A DNA stretch of 64,000 nt. Source: Idiomarina loihiensis (GTDB lineage: Bacteria > Pseudomonadota > Gammaproteobacteria > Enterobacterales > Alteromonadaceae). Below, piece by piece: positions 27,609 to 36,892 of this stretch; within the stretch, counting starts at the first letter, position 1, and every line of letters begins with the position of its first letter. The translations under genes were made by a program, and so were the position numbers. A model generated the notes under the pieces. It saw only the letters and a list, made by a program, of their open reading frames with translations, was not told the DNA's origin and did not search any database. Where the stretch lies: the NCBI RefSeq assembly GCF_024584785.1, contig NZ_CP074112.1, positions 1,054,001 to 1,118,000 of the forward strand, in the 5' to 3' direction.

Positions 27609-29948
27609 ATGAACCAAAAGCTTTTCGTAACTAAACGTAGCGGTGAACGCGAACCTTTAAACCTAGACAAAATTCACCGTGTGATTAGTTGGGCAGCCGA
27701 AGGCTTGAACAACGTTTCGGTATCACAAGTTGAAATTAAATCGCATATCCAATTTTATGACGGTATTAAGACTGAAGATATTCACGAGACCATCATCAAA
27801 GCTGCCGCTGACCTTATCTCTGAAGAAGCACCTGATTATCAGTATTTAGCAGCGCGCTTAGCAGTTTTCCATCTGCGTAAATTAGCTTATAACCAATTTG
27901 AGCCGCCCCATTTGTATGATCAAGTCACTAAAATGGTGGCTGCGGGTCGTTACGATAAACATTTGTTGACTGACTACACGCGCGAAGAATTCGAGCAAAT
28001 GAACGATTTTATCGATCACGCCCGCGACTTGAACTTTTCCTACGCAGCGGTGAAGCAATTAGAAGGCAAATACTTGGTGCAAAACCGGGTCACCGGTGAG
28101 CTCTATGAAAGTGCGCAATTTTTGTATGTCTTAGTTGCTGCCTGTTTGTTTGCTAACTATCCGAAAGAAACTCGGATGAGCTATGTGCAGCGTTTTTACG
28201 ATGCCACGTCATTGTTTAAGATCTCCTTGCCAACCCCTATCATGTCAGGCGTTCGTACACCTACGCGCCAGTTTAGCTCGTGCGTATTGATTGAAACAGG
28301 CGACAGCTTAGATTCAATTAACGCCACTGCAAGTGCGATTGTTAAGTACGTTTCTCAACGCGCTGGGATTGGCATCAACGCTGGCCGTATCCGTGCGCTT
28401 GGTAGTGCCATTCGTGGTGGCGAAGCTTTCCACACCGGCTGTATTCCATTTTATAAGTACTTCCAGACCGCAGTTAAAAGCTGTTCTCAGGGCGGTGTTC
28501 GTGGCGGTGCCGCTACCCTGTTCTATCCGCTTTGGCACCTAGAAGTAGAAAGCTTGCTGGTTCTTAAAAACAACCGCGGCGTTGAAGAGAACCGTGTGCG
28601 CCACTTAGATTATGGCGTGCAATTCAACCGTGTTATGTATCAGCGCTTAATCAAAGACGACTACATCACTTTGTTTAGCCCGTCTGATGTCCCTGGTTTA
28701 TACGATGCTTTCTTTGCTAATCAAGAAGAATTTGAACGCCTCTATCTGCAATACGAAGCCGACGATAGCATTCGCAAAAAGCGTATCAAAGCCATTGAAC
28801 TCTTTAGTTTGTTCATGCAAGAGCGTGCTAGTACAGGTCGCATCTACCTGCAAAACGTCGACCATTGCAACACCCATAGTCCGTTTGACCCGGCGGTTGC
28901 CCCTATTCGACAAAGTAACCTGTGTTTAGAAATCGCGCTGCCAACCAAGCCTTTGCGTCACGTGAATGATGAAGAAGGTGAAATCGCTTTATGTACTCTA
29001 TCGGCCTTTAACTTAGGTGCGATTAAATCATTAGATGAACTTGATGAAATGGCTGATTTAGCCGTGCGTGCGCTTGATAGCTTACTCGATTATCAAGAAT
29101 ACCCTGTACCAGCTGCTCGCAACGCAACCATGGGCCGTCGTACGTTGGGCATTGGGGTAATTAACTACGCTTATTATTTAGCTAAAAACGGTGTTCGTTA
29201 TTCGGATGGTTCCGCTAATGCGTTAACTCATCGCACTTTTGAGGCTATTCAATACTACTTGATGAAGGCATCCATGAACTTAGCGAAAGAGCTTGGTGCT
29301 TGTCCTAAGTTTAATGAAACCACCTATGCCAAAGGTGTGATGCCAATCGATACTTACAAGAAAGATCTGGATAGCGTTTGCCAAGAGCCATTGCATCTTG
29401 ATTGGGACCAGTTACGTCGTGATGTACAACAATACGGTATGCGTAACTCTACCCTGTCTGCCTTAATGCCATCAGAAACCTCGTCGCAGATTTCTAATGC
29501 AACCAACGGTATTGAACCACCGCGCGGACATATCAGTATTAAAGCATCAAAAGACGGCATTACGAAACAAGTCGTGCCTGAATACGAAACGTTGAAAGAC
29601 GCGTATGAGCTGTTGTGGAGCATCCCTAGTAACAAGGGTTACTTAGAATTAGTTGGCATTATGCAGAAATTCGTCGACCAAACCATTTCCGCTAACACCA
29701 ACTACGACCCAGCCAAGTTTGAAGCAGGCAAAGTGCCGATGAAGCAACTGCTACAAGACTTGCTGTATGCCTATAAGTTAGGCGTAAAAACGCTTTATTA
29801 TCACAACACGCGTGACGGTGCTTCAGATAACCAAGTAGATTTGCGTGACAAAGTAGAAGCCAAAACTCGTGAAGAAGAGAACCAACAAGCAACTGTCGCC
29901 ATTATTGAAGAAGACGATGATTGTGCCGGTGGTGCCTGTAAGATCTAG
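27609..29948 (+). CDS. nrdA: Class Ia ribonucleotide reductase, alpha subunit
   Basis: 779 residues from the ATG at 27609, whose MNQKLFVTKR matches E. coli NrdA better than a start three codons earlier. An N-terminal ATP-cone (about 5-95) gives dATP inhibition. Catalytic residues: Cys in QFSSCVLIE (near 225), SNLCLEIALP (Cys near 439 with Glu two on), ALCTLSAF (near 462), and the C-terminal shuttle pair CAGGACKI. It reduces ribonucleoside diphosphates, re-reduced by the glutaredoxin encoded in the same operon. Confidence 0.98.
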   Translation: MNQKLFVTKRSGEREPLNLDKIHRVISWAAEGLNNVSVSQVEIKSHIQFYDGIKTEDIHETIIKAAADLISEEAPDYQYLAARLAVFHLRKLAYNQFEPPHLYDQVTKMVAAGRYDKHLLTDYTREEFEQMNDFIDHARDLNFSYAAVKQLEGKYLVQNRVTGELYESAQFLYVLVAACLFANYPKETRMSYVQRFYDATSLFKISLPTPIMSGVRTPTRQFSSCVLIETGDSLDSINATASAIVKYVSQRAGIGINAGRIRALGSAIRGGEAFHTGCIPFYKYFQTAVKSCSQGGVRGGAATLFYPLWHLEVESLLVLKNNRGVEENRVRHLDYGVQFNRVMYQRLIKDDYITLFSPSDVPGLYDAFFANQEEFERLYLQYEADDSIRKKRIKAIELFSLFMQERASTGRIYLQNVDHCNTHSPFDPAVAPIRQSNLCLEIALPTKPLRHVNDEEGEIALCTLSAFNLGAIKSLDELDEMADLAVRALDSLLDYQEYPVPAARNATMGRRTLGIGVINYAYYLAKNGVRYSDGSANALTHRTFEAIQYYLMKASMNLAKELGACPKFNETTYAKGVMPIDTYKKDLDSVCQEPLHLDWDQLRRDVQQYGMRNSTLSALMPSETSSQISNATNGIEPPRGHISIKASKDGITKQVVPEYETLKDAYELLWSIPSNKGYLELVGIMQKFVDQTISANTNYDPAKFEAGKVPMKQLLQDLLYAYKLGVKTLYYHNTRDGASDNQVDLRDKVEAKTREEENQQATVAIIEEDDDCAGGACKI

Positions 29949-29979
29949 TTCTGCGGCTTAATAACAACAAGTTGCACTC

Positions 29980-30002
29980 GCTGAGCAGTACCGCTGCTCA
30001 GC
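29980..30002 (+). other. Intercistronic hairpin between nrdA and nrdB
   Basis: A 9-bp perfect stem GCTGAGCAG/CTGCTCAGC with loop TACCG begins 31 bases after the nrdA stop and 30 before the nrdB start. No T-tract follows, so it is more likely an mRNA-stability or processing element setting the NrdA:NrdB ratio than a terminator. Confidence 0.6.
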
Positions 30003-30031
30003 TGATGATGCTAAAAAAGGTGTGCTAAGGT

Positions 30032-31162
30032 ATGAGTTATTCAACATTTAATCAGAACCAAGTTAACCCTCTGTTAGAGCCAATGTTTTTTGGTAATTCA
30101 GTCAACGTTGCGCGCTATGACCAACAAAAACACAGCATTTTTGAAAAACTGATTGAGAAACAAATTAGCTTTTTTTGGCGCCCAGAAGAAGTTGATGTCA
30201 GCCGCGACCGCGTTGATTTTCAAGCGTTAACTGATAGCGAAAAGCATATTTTTATCTCTAACTTAAAGTATCAAACCTTGTTAGATTCAGTACAAGGACG
30301 CAGCCCTAACATTGCATTGCTGCCGATTGTATCGATTCCTGAATTAGAAACTTGGATTGAAACTTGGTCGTTTTTTGAAACCATTCACTCACGTTCGTAC
30401 ACGCATATTTTACGGAATTTATTTACTGACCCGAGTGAAGTTTTTGAAGATATCGTGATTAATGAAGAAATTCAGAAACGCGCCACCGATATTTCTCGCT
30501 ATTACGACGATTTGATCTTCTATACGCAGCTTTGGCAAACCCATGGCGAAGGCGAATGGGAAGTTGACGGTGAGAAGCATCTGGTTAGCATGCGTGAGCT
30601 CAAGAAAAAGCTATTCTTGTGCATCAACTCAGTGAATGCGCTAGAGGCAGTTCGTTTTTATGTGAGCTTCGCTTGTACCTTCGCCTTTGCTGAGCGTGAT
30701 CTGATGGAAGGTAACTCAAAAATCATCCGTCTTATCGCCCGTGATGAGAACTTGCATTTGGTCTCTACTCAGCAAATTCTTAATCTATGGCAATACGGTC
30801 AAGATGACCCAGAAATGAAAGAAATTGCCGAAGAGTTACGCGACGAAGCACTGAACATCTTTATGAAGGCCGTCGAACAAGAAAAGCAATGGGCCCACTA
30901 TTTGTTCAGACATGGCTCTATGATTGGCTTAAACGAAGAAATGCTCTGCCAGTATGTGGAGTACATCGCCAACATGCGGATGGAAGCCATTGGTTTTGAT
31001 GCGCCATTTAAACAGCGTAGCAACCCGCTACCTTGGATGAATAAATATCTAGTATCAGATAACGTTCAAGTAGCCCCTCAAGAAGCTGAAATCACTTCTT
31101 ATTTGGTTGGGCAAATTGACAGTAACGTAAGTGCTTCTGACCTTGGAGACTTTGAACTCTAA
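30032..31162 (+). CDS. nrdB: Class Ia ribonucleotide reductase, beta subunit
   Basis: 376 residues, the E. coli length. The radical Tyr is Y123 in HSRSYTHI; iron ligands D85, E116 and H119 and the later EEIQKRA and DENLH motifs (E204/E238/H241 equivalents) are all present, so this is a diferric-tyrosyl type. A ribosome site (AAGGT) lies close to the ATG. The ferredoxin gene follows within 6 bases and probably maintains its iron cofactor. Confidence 0.98.
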   Translation: MSYSTFNQNQVNPLLEPMFFGNSVNVARYDQQKHSIFEKLIEKQISFFWRPEEVDVSRDRVDFQALTDSEKHIFISNLKYQTLLDSVQGRSPNIALLPIVSIPELETWIETWSFFETIHSRSYTHILRNLFTDPSEVFEDIVINEEIQKRATDISRYYDDLIFYTQLWQTHGEGEWEVDGEKHLVSMRELKKKLFLCINSVNALEAVRFYVSFACTFAFAERDLMEGNSKIIRLIARDENLHLVSTQQILNLWQYGQDDPEMKEIAEELRDEALNIFMKAVEQEKQWAHYLFRHGSMIGLNEEMLCQYVEYIANMRMEAIGFDAPFKQRSNPLPWMNKYLVSDNVQVAPQEAEITSYLVGQIDSNVSASDLGDFEL

Positions 31163-31168
31163 ATCATC

Positions 31169-31429
31169 ATGAGCACCGCGTATAAAGTCATCGTCAATGG
31201 TCAGCAGCAGCTGACCGTTGACAGCTCACAGGGTACCCTCTTAGAAGCTATGGAAGCGGCTGGATTAGAGCCCCACTATCACTGTCGCAATGGTTTTTGC
31301 GGCGCCTGTCGAGTGCAACTAGTACAAGGCGATATCACCTACATCAACGAGCCACTGGCTTTCGTGCGACCCGGCGATTGCTTGCCTTGTTGCTGCGTTG
31401 CAGCCTCGGATCTTGAAATTAATCAATAA
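31169..31429 (+). CDS. yfaE: YfaE-like 2Fe-2S ferredoxin (NrdB cofactor maintenance)
   Basis: 86-residue plant-type ferredoxin with C39, C44 and C47 (CRNGFCGAC) and the fourth ligand among a Cys cluster (CLPCCC, 71-76, most likely C74 or C75). E. coli YfaE is 84 residues, sits right behind nrdB, and supplies electrons to rebuild the diferric-tyrosyl radical. Six-base spacing to nrdB supports the same job here. The extra adjacent Cys residues are unusual but also occur in relatives. Confidence 0.92.
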   Translation: MSTAYKVIVNGQQQLTVDSSQGTLLEAMEAAGLEPHYHCRNGFCGACRVQLVQGDITYINEPLAFVRPGDCLPCCCVAASDLEINQ

Positions 31430-31527
31430 TCGCTCGGTTCGATAGCCGCTATCCACAAAACTCATTGGCAAGCCGCCGCGGTTTGTAGGAAAATACGGGC
31501 AATATCACATTTTTTAAGGAGTCTGAG

Positions 31528-31791
31528 ATGTTTACTGTTATTTTTGGTCGCCCTGGCTGCCCATTCTGCGTTCGTGCAGTACAAATCGCTGAAAAACTGA
31601 CCGCTGACCGCGATGATTTTGAATTTCGCTACGTCGACATGCACGCTGAAGGTATCTCAAAAGCAGATTTAGAGAAAACCGTCGGCGCACCCGTCTTAAC
31701 CGTACCGCAGATTTTTGTGGACGAAAAACACATCGGTGGATGCACTGAATTTGAAGCTTATGCCCGCGCCAATTTAGGTTTATACGCCTAA
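31528..31791 (+). CDS. grxA: Glutaredoxin 1
   Basis: 87-residue dithiol glutaredoxin with CPFC at 11-14, the cis-Pro in TVPQIFVD (about 54-61) and HIGGCTEF (66-73), where E. coli GrxA has Tyr after the GG pair. Close likeness to GrxA (85 residues) over the whole length makes it the hydrogen donor for NrdA. AAGGAG precedes the ATG by 7-8 bases. Its place as last gene of the nrd group supplies the full reductase set in one locus. Confidence 0.93.
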   Translation: MFTVIFGRPGCPFCVRAVQIAEKLTADRDDFEFRYVDMHAEGISKADLEKTVGAPVLTVPQIFVDEKHIGGCTEFEAYARANLGLYA

Positions 31792-31806
31792 CTTAGTTAA
31801 GCACTA

Positions 31807-31832
31807 CTGCAGCAGCATTTAAGCTGCTGCAG
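31807..31832. other. Hairpin spanning the hrpA stop codon
   Basis: A 10-bp perfect stem CTGCAGCAGC/GCTGCTGCAG with loop ATTTAA; the hrpA TAA stop (complement of 31819-31821) lies in the loop. No T-tract. It separates convergent grxA and hrpA and may define both mRNA ends. Confidence 0.6.
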
Positions 31833-34800
31833 CAAGCGCTTGGCGAATTCTCTTTTCTGAGATCGGGTATTGGGTACCCAACGTCTGCGCAAAAAAACTT
31901 ACCCGCAGCTCTTCTATCATCCATCTGATTTCAAGCACATCTGACGGTATCAACTGCTGTTTGTTTTGTTTCGCCAACAAGCTTTGATAGGCTTGCGACA
32001 AGTCCGTGAGGACCAAGGTGTGTAAACGATCTTTGTTCGGATCCACCGGCAGCTTATCTAAGCGTCGCTCGATTGCTTTCAAATAGCGTTGAATATCATC
32101 CAAACGCTGCGATCCAGCGTTACTGACAAAACCTGGGCCCACCAAGGCATCCAACTGTTGAGCTATATCGCCGTGGGCTTGAATTTGCTCTAAGCTAACC
32201 TTGCCTTTCATCCGTTTACGAATGCTGTGGCTAAGCAGCAGACAAGGCTCCAATTGTTTCGCTATCTCACTCACCCGCTCGTTTAAATGTGCTCTAGCAG
32301 TATCATACAAGGCTTGAAAAGCCGCTGGGTCACGGGCTGGATTTGCCTCAATAAACTCATCCAGCGCCGCCCTAATACAATCAGCGATAAGTTCTTCAAC
32401 ATTGCCCCATGGATTGTAATAAAGCGCTAATTTCGCTTTATTAGAAAGCGTTTGCTGCAAATGCCGAATAGGTGACGGTAGTTGCAGCAACAACAGCTGC
32501 CGCAATCCTTGCCAATGCGCATGTTCGGCTTTCGCTAGGCTATCGAAGAGTTCTTCACGCACTCCTTCGGCCTCAGCCACTAACGCCGGAAAGGCTTTAA
32601 TCGCATAACCTTGTTGTTGCTGCTCGAGCATGTCGGGGAGCGTACCAAACTGCCAACTGGTTGCCGCTTGCGGTGCCTGCTTACTGGCTACTGCCTGAGC
32701 GAGGGCCTCTTTCACGTCACCTTGTAGCCGCTGTTGCAACTGGTGTAAATCTCGCCCTTGTTGCAGTACCTTGCCCTGCTCATCCACTACCGCAAAGTTC
32801 ATCTGTAAATGTGGTGGAATAGCATCTGCGCCACCATGATACCAAGCATCATCAGGGATAGTGACACCCGTCATACGCCGTAATTTGGCAGATAAGGCCG
32901 TAAGCAAAGGCTCTTTCGCTATCGTTGCCGCTGGGGTATCAGCTAAAAACGCTTGGGCGTAGTTAGGTGCCGGCACAAAGTTTCGACGGAGTTGTTTGGG
33001 CAGGCTCTTGATCAAGGCTACCACTAGATCATGCCGCAGAGCTGGTATTTGCCAATCAAACCCTTGCGGCGTCACTTGGTTTAGCAGTGCTAGCGGGATC
33101 TGCACCGTCACCCCATCATCTTCACTGCCTGGAGCAAAATGATAATGCAAGGGTAAGGTCAGTTGGCCCTGCTGCCAAACATCTGGATAATCATCAGGGG
33201 TGACATGTTCCGCATCTTGGGCCATCAGATCAGCGCGTACAAAATACAGAAGTTGGGGATTCTGCTTAACAGCTTTATGCCACCACCCGGCTAATAACTG
33301 CTCGTTGTAAATACCCGCGGGAATATGCTCATCATAGGCCTGAAACAGAGCTTCATCATCCACCAGGATATCGCGCCGACGCGATTTGTCTTCGAGCCCT
33401 TTAACACTCTCGATAAGTGCAAGATTGTGCTTAATGAAAGGCACTTGCCGTTTAAGCTGCCCTTGCACCAGTGCCTCACGAATAAAGATCTCGCGCGCTT
33501 CAATAGGTTTTACCGGGCCATACTGCACTTTACGCCGTGGCACGATAATCAAGCCATAAAGCGTCACTTGCTCATCAGCTAACACCGAGCCCTGTTTTTT
33601 CGAAAAATGGGGTTCAAAATAGCTGTATTTAACCAGGTGTTTCGCCAGTGGCTCAACCCATTCGGGTTCAATCCGAGCATTGATGCGGGCAAACAAGCGG
33701 CTGGTTTCTACAAGCTCTGCGGCCATCAGCCACTTAGGCGACTTTTTAAACAAGCCAGAGCCCGGGAACACAAAAAACTTGCGTTGCCGCGCACCCATGT
33801 ATTCATGGCCTTCTTGCTTGGTTCCTAGATGCGAGAGCATGCCGGTTAAGAGCGCTTGGTGGATGGCCTCATAGCTGGCGGGTTCTTGATTAATCCGAAA
33901 GCCCATACCTCGCACACTTTGGCGCAGCTGAGTGTACACATCTTGCCATTCACGCACCCGCAGAAAATGAATAAACTCTTCTTTCAGACGCTTTCGCAGT
34001 AGGCCTCTAGAAAGCTCTTTTTGTAGACCCTCAAGGTATTGCCACAACAGCAAGAAGCTCGCAAAATCAGAGTCTTTATGGTGAAACCTTTGATGCAGTT
34101 GGTCTGCTTTTTGCGCTCCTTGTTGCGGACGTTCACGTGGATCTTGAATACTCAGTGCAGCGGCAATAATTAACACTTCTTGCATACAGCCACATTGATT
34201 CGCCGCTATCACCATCCGTCCCAGCCGCGGATCAATCGGCAACTGGGCGATTTGGCGCCCAATCTCGGTTAATCGTGGGCCCTGATAACCGCGTCGCTTT
34301 TTGCTTTTACCTGGCCGTCCAGTACCATCTAACGCATGGAGTTCTTCTAATAAATTCAGGCCATCTTTAATAGAACGCTCATCGGGCCGTTCTACGAATG
34401 GAAAGCGGCGAATATCGCCAAGTTTTGCCGCCGTCATTTGCAGAATAACCGCAGCTAGATTGGTGCGTAAGATTTCCGGATCTGTGTATTCAGGCCGAGC
34501 TAAAAAATCAGCTTCATCATAGAGCCGGATACAAATCCCCGGTGCGACCCGGCCACAACGCCCCATCCGTTGATTCGCTGAAGCTTGTGAAATTTTCTCA
34601 ATCGGCAAGCGTTGCACTTTGCTGCGGTAACTGTAACGACTGATACGAGCCGTACCTGGGTCTATCACATAACGAATGCCGGGCACCGTCAGTGAGGTTT
34701 CAGCGACGTTGGTAGCGATCACAATACGACGTTGGCTATGCGGCTGAAAAATCCGTTGTTGCTCAGCAGCAGATAGCCGTGCAAACAGCGGTAAAAGCTC

Positions 34801-35553
34801 AGTATTAGGTAACTGCAAATCACCAATAGCTTCAGCAAAATCACGTATTTCACGCTCACCACTGGCAAAAATCAAAATATCACCGGGGGCTTCACGGCTT
34901 AGCTCTAATACCCCATCACACACGCCTTGCACTACATCAGCGCTGTCTTGGTTATCATCATCGGCATTGCTTAACGGCCGATAGCGCACCTCAACTGGAT
35001 AAGTACGGCCGGTAACGGTAATGATCGGGGCCTGATTAAAATGTTTGGCAAAGCGTTCCGTCTCAATGGTAGCTGAGGTAATCACCAGTTTTAACTCTGG
35101 TCGCTTAGGCAAAATAGTGGCCAACGCGCCTAACAGAAAGTCGATATTCAGACTGCGTTCATGGGCTTCATCGATGATGATGGCATCGTATTGCCGCAAC
35201 ATGCGATCATTCTGCAGTTCAGCCAGCAACATCCCATCCGTGAGCAATTTTATTTCGGTAGTGGGTGCCGTTTGATCATGAAAACGTACCTTATAACCAA
35301 CCCGGTTACCCAACTCAGTTTCTAATTCTTGTGCGATACGTTGGGCAACACTGCGGGCAGCTAAACGCCGCGGCTGAGTGTGGGCAATCATTTTACCGTA
35401 GCCCATTTCTAGCAGCATTTTAGGTAACTGTGTGGTTTTACCTGAACCGGTCTCGCCCGCGACAATCACCACTTGGTGTTTGGCAATGGCCGTTTGAATC
35501 TCGGCCTTGGCCTGCACCACAGGGAGTTCAGCTGGAAATTGAATGGTTTGCAC
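31819..35553 (-). CDS. hrpA: ATP-dependent RNA helicase HrpA
   Basis: 1244-residue DEAH-box helicase starting at GTG 35553 with AGGA 7 bases upstream. Walker A GETGSGKTTQLP near 33-44, DEAH (IIDEAHERS) near 127, SAT near 160, and the motif VI QRMGRCGR near 325-332 are in place, followed by the winged-helix/ratchet region and the long DUF3418 C-terminus typical of HrpA. E. coli HrpA is about 1300; the N-terminal extension before the helicase core is missing here. HrpA helps rescue collided ribosomes and process some mRNAs. Confidence 0.95.
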   Translation of the reverse strand: MQTIQFPAELPVVQAKAEIQTAIAKHQVVIVAGETGSGKTTQLPKMLLEMGYGKMIAHTQPRRLAARSVAQRIAQELETELGNRVGYKVRFHDQTAPTTEIKLLTDGMLLAELQNDRMLRQYDAIIIDEAHERSLNIDFLLGALATILPKRPELKLVITSATIETERFAKHFNQAPIITVTGRTYPVEVRYRPLSNADDDNQDSADVVQGVCDGVLELSREAPGDILIFASGEREIRDFAEAIGDLQLPNTELLPLFARLSAAEQQRIFQPHSQRRIVIATNVAETSLTVPGIRYVIDPGTARISRYSYRSKVQRLPIEKISQASANQRMGRCGRVAPGICIRLYDEADFLARPEYTDPEILRTNLAAVILQMTAAKLGDIRRFPFVERPDERSIKDGLNLLEELHALDGTGRPGKSKKRRGYQGPRLTEIGRQIAQLPIDPRLGRMVIAANQCGCMQEVLIIAAALSIQDPRERPQQGAQKADQLHQRFHHKDSDFASFLLLWQYLEGLQKELSRGLLRKRLKEEFIHFLRVREWQDVYTQLRQSVRGMGFRINQEPASYEAIHQALLTGMLSHLGTKQEGHEYMGARQRKFFVFPGSGLFKKSPKWLMAAELVETSRLFARINARIEPEWVEPLAKHLVKYSYFEPHFSKKQGSVLADEQVTLYGLIIVPRRKVQYGPVKPIEAREIFIREALVQGQLKRQVPFIKHNLALIESVKGLEDKSRRRDILVDDEALFQAYDEHIPAGIYNEQLLAGWWHKAVKQNPQLLYFVRADLMAQDAEHVTPDDYPDVWQQGQLTLPLHYHFAPGSEDDGVTVQIPLALLNQVTPQGFDWQIPALRHDLVVALIKSLPKQLRRNFVPAPNYAQAFLADTPAATIAKEPLLTALSAKLRRMTGVTIPDDAWYHGGADAIPPHLQMNFAVVDEQGKVLQQGRDLHQLQQRLQGDVKEALAQAVASKQAPQAATSWQFGTLPDMLEQQQQGYAIKAFPALVAEAEGVREELFDSLAKAEHAHWQGLRQLLLLQLPSPIRHLQQTLSNKAKLALYYNPWGNVEELIADCIRAALDEFIEANPARDPAAFQALYDTARAHLNERVSEIAKQLEPCLLLSHSIRKRMKGKVSLEQIQAHGDIAQQLDALVGPGFVSNAGSQRLDDIQRYLKAIERRLDKLPVDPNKDRLHTLVLTDLSQAYQSLLAKQNKQQLIPSDVLEIRWMIEELRVSFFAQTLGTQYPISEKRIRQALAAAA

Positions 35554-35580
35554 AAAAATCCTGCATTAGCACTTAGATTT

Positions 35581-35605
35581 AAAAGGGCTGCTAGTTTAGC
35601 AGCCC
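35581..35605 (-). terminator. Terminator of the isoaspartyl peptidase gene
   Basis: A 9-bp stem GGGCTGCTA/TAGCAGCCC with a 3-base loop, then TTTTAAAT read leftward, 43 bases past the stop of the peptidase gene and just before hrpA. Confidence 0.8.
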
Positions 35606-35647
35606 TCTGTAAGCTTGTTAACCCGCACCAACAGCCCTGATTGCGAG

Positions 35648-36739
35648 TTAGTTTTCGTCTGCATAAATTGCAATATGAACCGGACCATCACCTTGTTGAC
35701 TAGCGCGGTACATGCCTTCGGTATTAAAGGGCATATGCACCTTGCCTTGGCCGTCAACAATGATCACGCCGCCAGTACCACCAACGGGCATCAGCACCTC
35801 ATGAATTACGGTATCACCAGCACTTACGATATCTTTGCCTTGATAGGTCACTCGTGCGCAAATATCTGCTGCTACCTGATACTTAATAAAATATTCACCA
35901 TGACCTGTGGCCGAAACCGCACAACTGCCATTATCCGCCCAAGTACCAGCGCCAATCACTGGCGAATCACCAATACGACCGTAGCGCTTACCCGTCATTC
36001 CTCCGGTTGAGGTGGCGGCAGCTAAATTACCATGAGTATCCAACGCTACCGCCCCAACGGTGCCATACTTGAAGCGTGCGTCTAGCTGCTGCCATGCGGT
36101 TTTATCTTGGCTACCAAGCTGCTGCTTCATGTGTTGCAGCGCATCGAAGCGAGCTTCGGTATTGAAGTAGCTGTTATCCACCCGTTCTAGTTGATGCAGA
36201 TCAGCAAACTCCTCAGCACCAGCGCCGCTGAGCATCACATGCACCGATTCTTCCATCACTTTACGGGCCAAGGCAATAGGGCTTTTAATCGTTGTCACCC
36301 CAGTCACCGCTCCCGCTGCACGATTGGAACCGTCCATAATAGCGGCATCAAGTTCATGCTGTTCATCCCAGGTATAAACGGCACCACGGCCAGCATTAAA
36401 GAGCGGTGAGTCTTCCAACACTTGCACCGCCGCAATAACTGCATCCATACTGGTGCCACCAGCGGCTAAGATCTGCTGTCCGGCGGCGATAGCTTCGGCT
36501 AGTTTTTCGCGATAGGCGCGTTCCCGTGCTGGCGTCATGCTTGCGCGGGTAATGGTGCCGGCGCCGCCATGAATGGCAATCGCAAACGGTGCGGCCTCGG
36601 TCACAGTCGCCTTGGCAGCTACACTAGAACTTGGCTCAGGTGCACTGCTGCAAGCGGCGGCAGTAAAGCAAGCGGTGGCGAGCAGACTTAAGCCCACGCG
36701 CTTGTTGGTGGCAAAAGAAAAAGAACTGAATAGACCCAT
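35648..36739 (-). CDS. iaaA: Isoaspartyl peptidase/L-asparaginase, predicted lipoprotein
   Basis: 363-residue N-terminal-nucleophile hydrolase of the plant-type asparaginase family. The nucleophile after self-cleavage is T227 in KYGTVGAVALD; HGGAGTI (57-63), NAGRGAVYT (115-123) and GRIGDSPVIGAGTW support the family. The N-terminus is a signal peptide with lipoprotein-like cysteines (ATAC, Cys 24, and AAAC, Cys 30) followed by a Ser/Pro/Ala linker. It would therefore act outside the cytosol, unlike E. coli IaaA. It removes isoaspartyl residues or asparagine. Monocistronic. Confidence 0.9.
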   Translation of the reverse strand: MGLFSSFSFATNKRVGLSLLATACFTAAACSSAPEPSSSVAAKATVTEAAPFAIAIHGGAGTITRASMTPARERAYREKLAEAIAAGQQILAAGGTSMDAVIAAVQVLEDSPLFNAGRGAVYTWDEQHELDAAIMDGSNRAAGAVTGVTTIKSPIALARKVMEESVHVMLSGAGAEEFADLHQLERVDNSYFNTEARFDALQHMKQQLGSQDKTAWQQLDARFKYGTVGAVALDTHGNLAAATSTGGMTGKRYGRIGDSPVIGAGTWADNGSCAVSATGHGEYFIKYQVAADICARVTYQGKDIVSAGDTVIHEVLMPVGGTGGVIIVDGQGKVHMPFNTEGMYRASQQGDGPVHIAIYADEN

Positions 36740-36867
36740 AATCGCCTCGGTGCTGTTGAATCATTTTATTATCATTAGTTAGCTATCTTAGCGGTAATTA
36801 GGGTTGGCCGTCACCTCTTGATTGCGGCTAAGTCAGCAATCAGGTAGTCTGACCTGCATACATTAGC

Positions 36868-36892
36868 AAGGATTATTATGCGCCATGTCTGA
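36868..36892 (+). promoter_or_regulatory. Four-codon mini reading frame with the best ribosome site before sbcB
   Basis: AAGGA (36868-36872) lies 5 bases before ATG 36878, which opens a 4-codon frame (MRHV) whose TGA (36890-36892) overlaps the sbcB start region. The sbcB ATG at 36885 is 12 bases from that ribosome site, a poor distance. Initiation at sbcB may depend on termination of this mini-frame. Confidence 0.4.
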
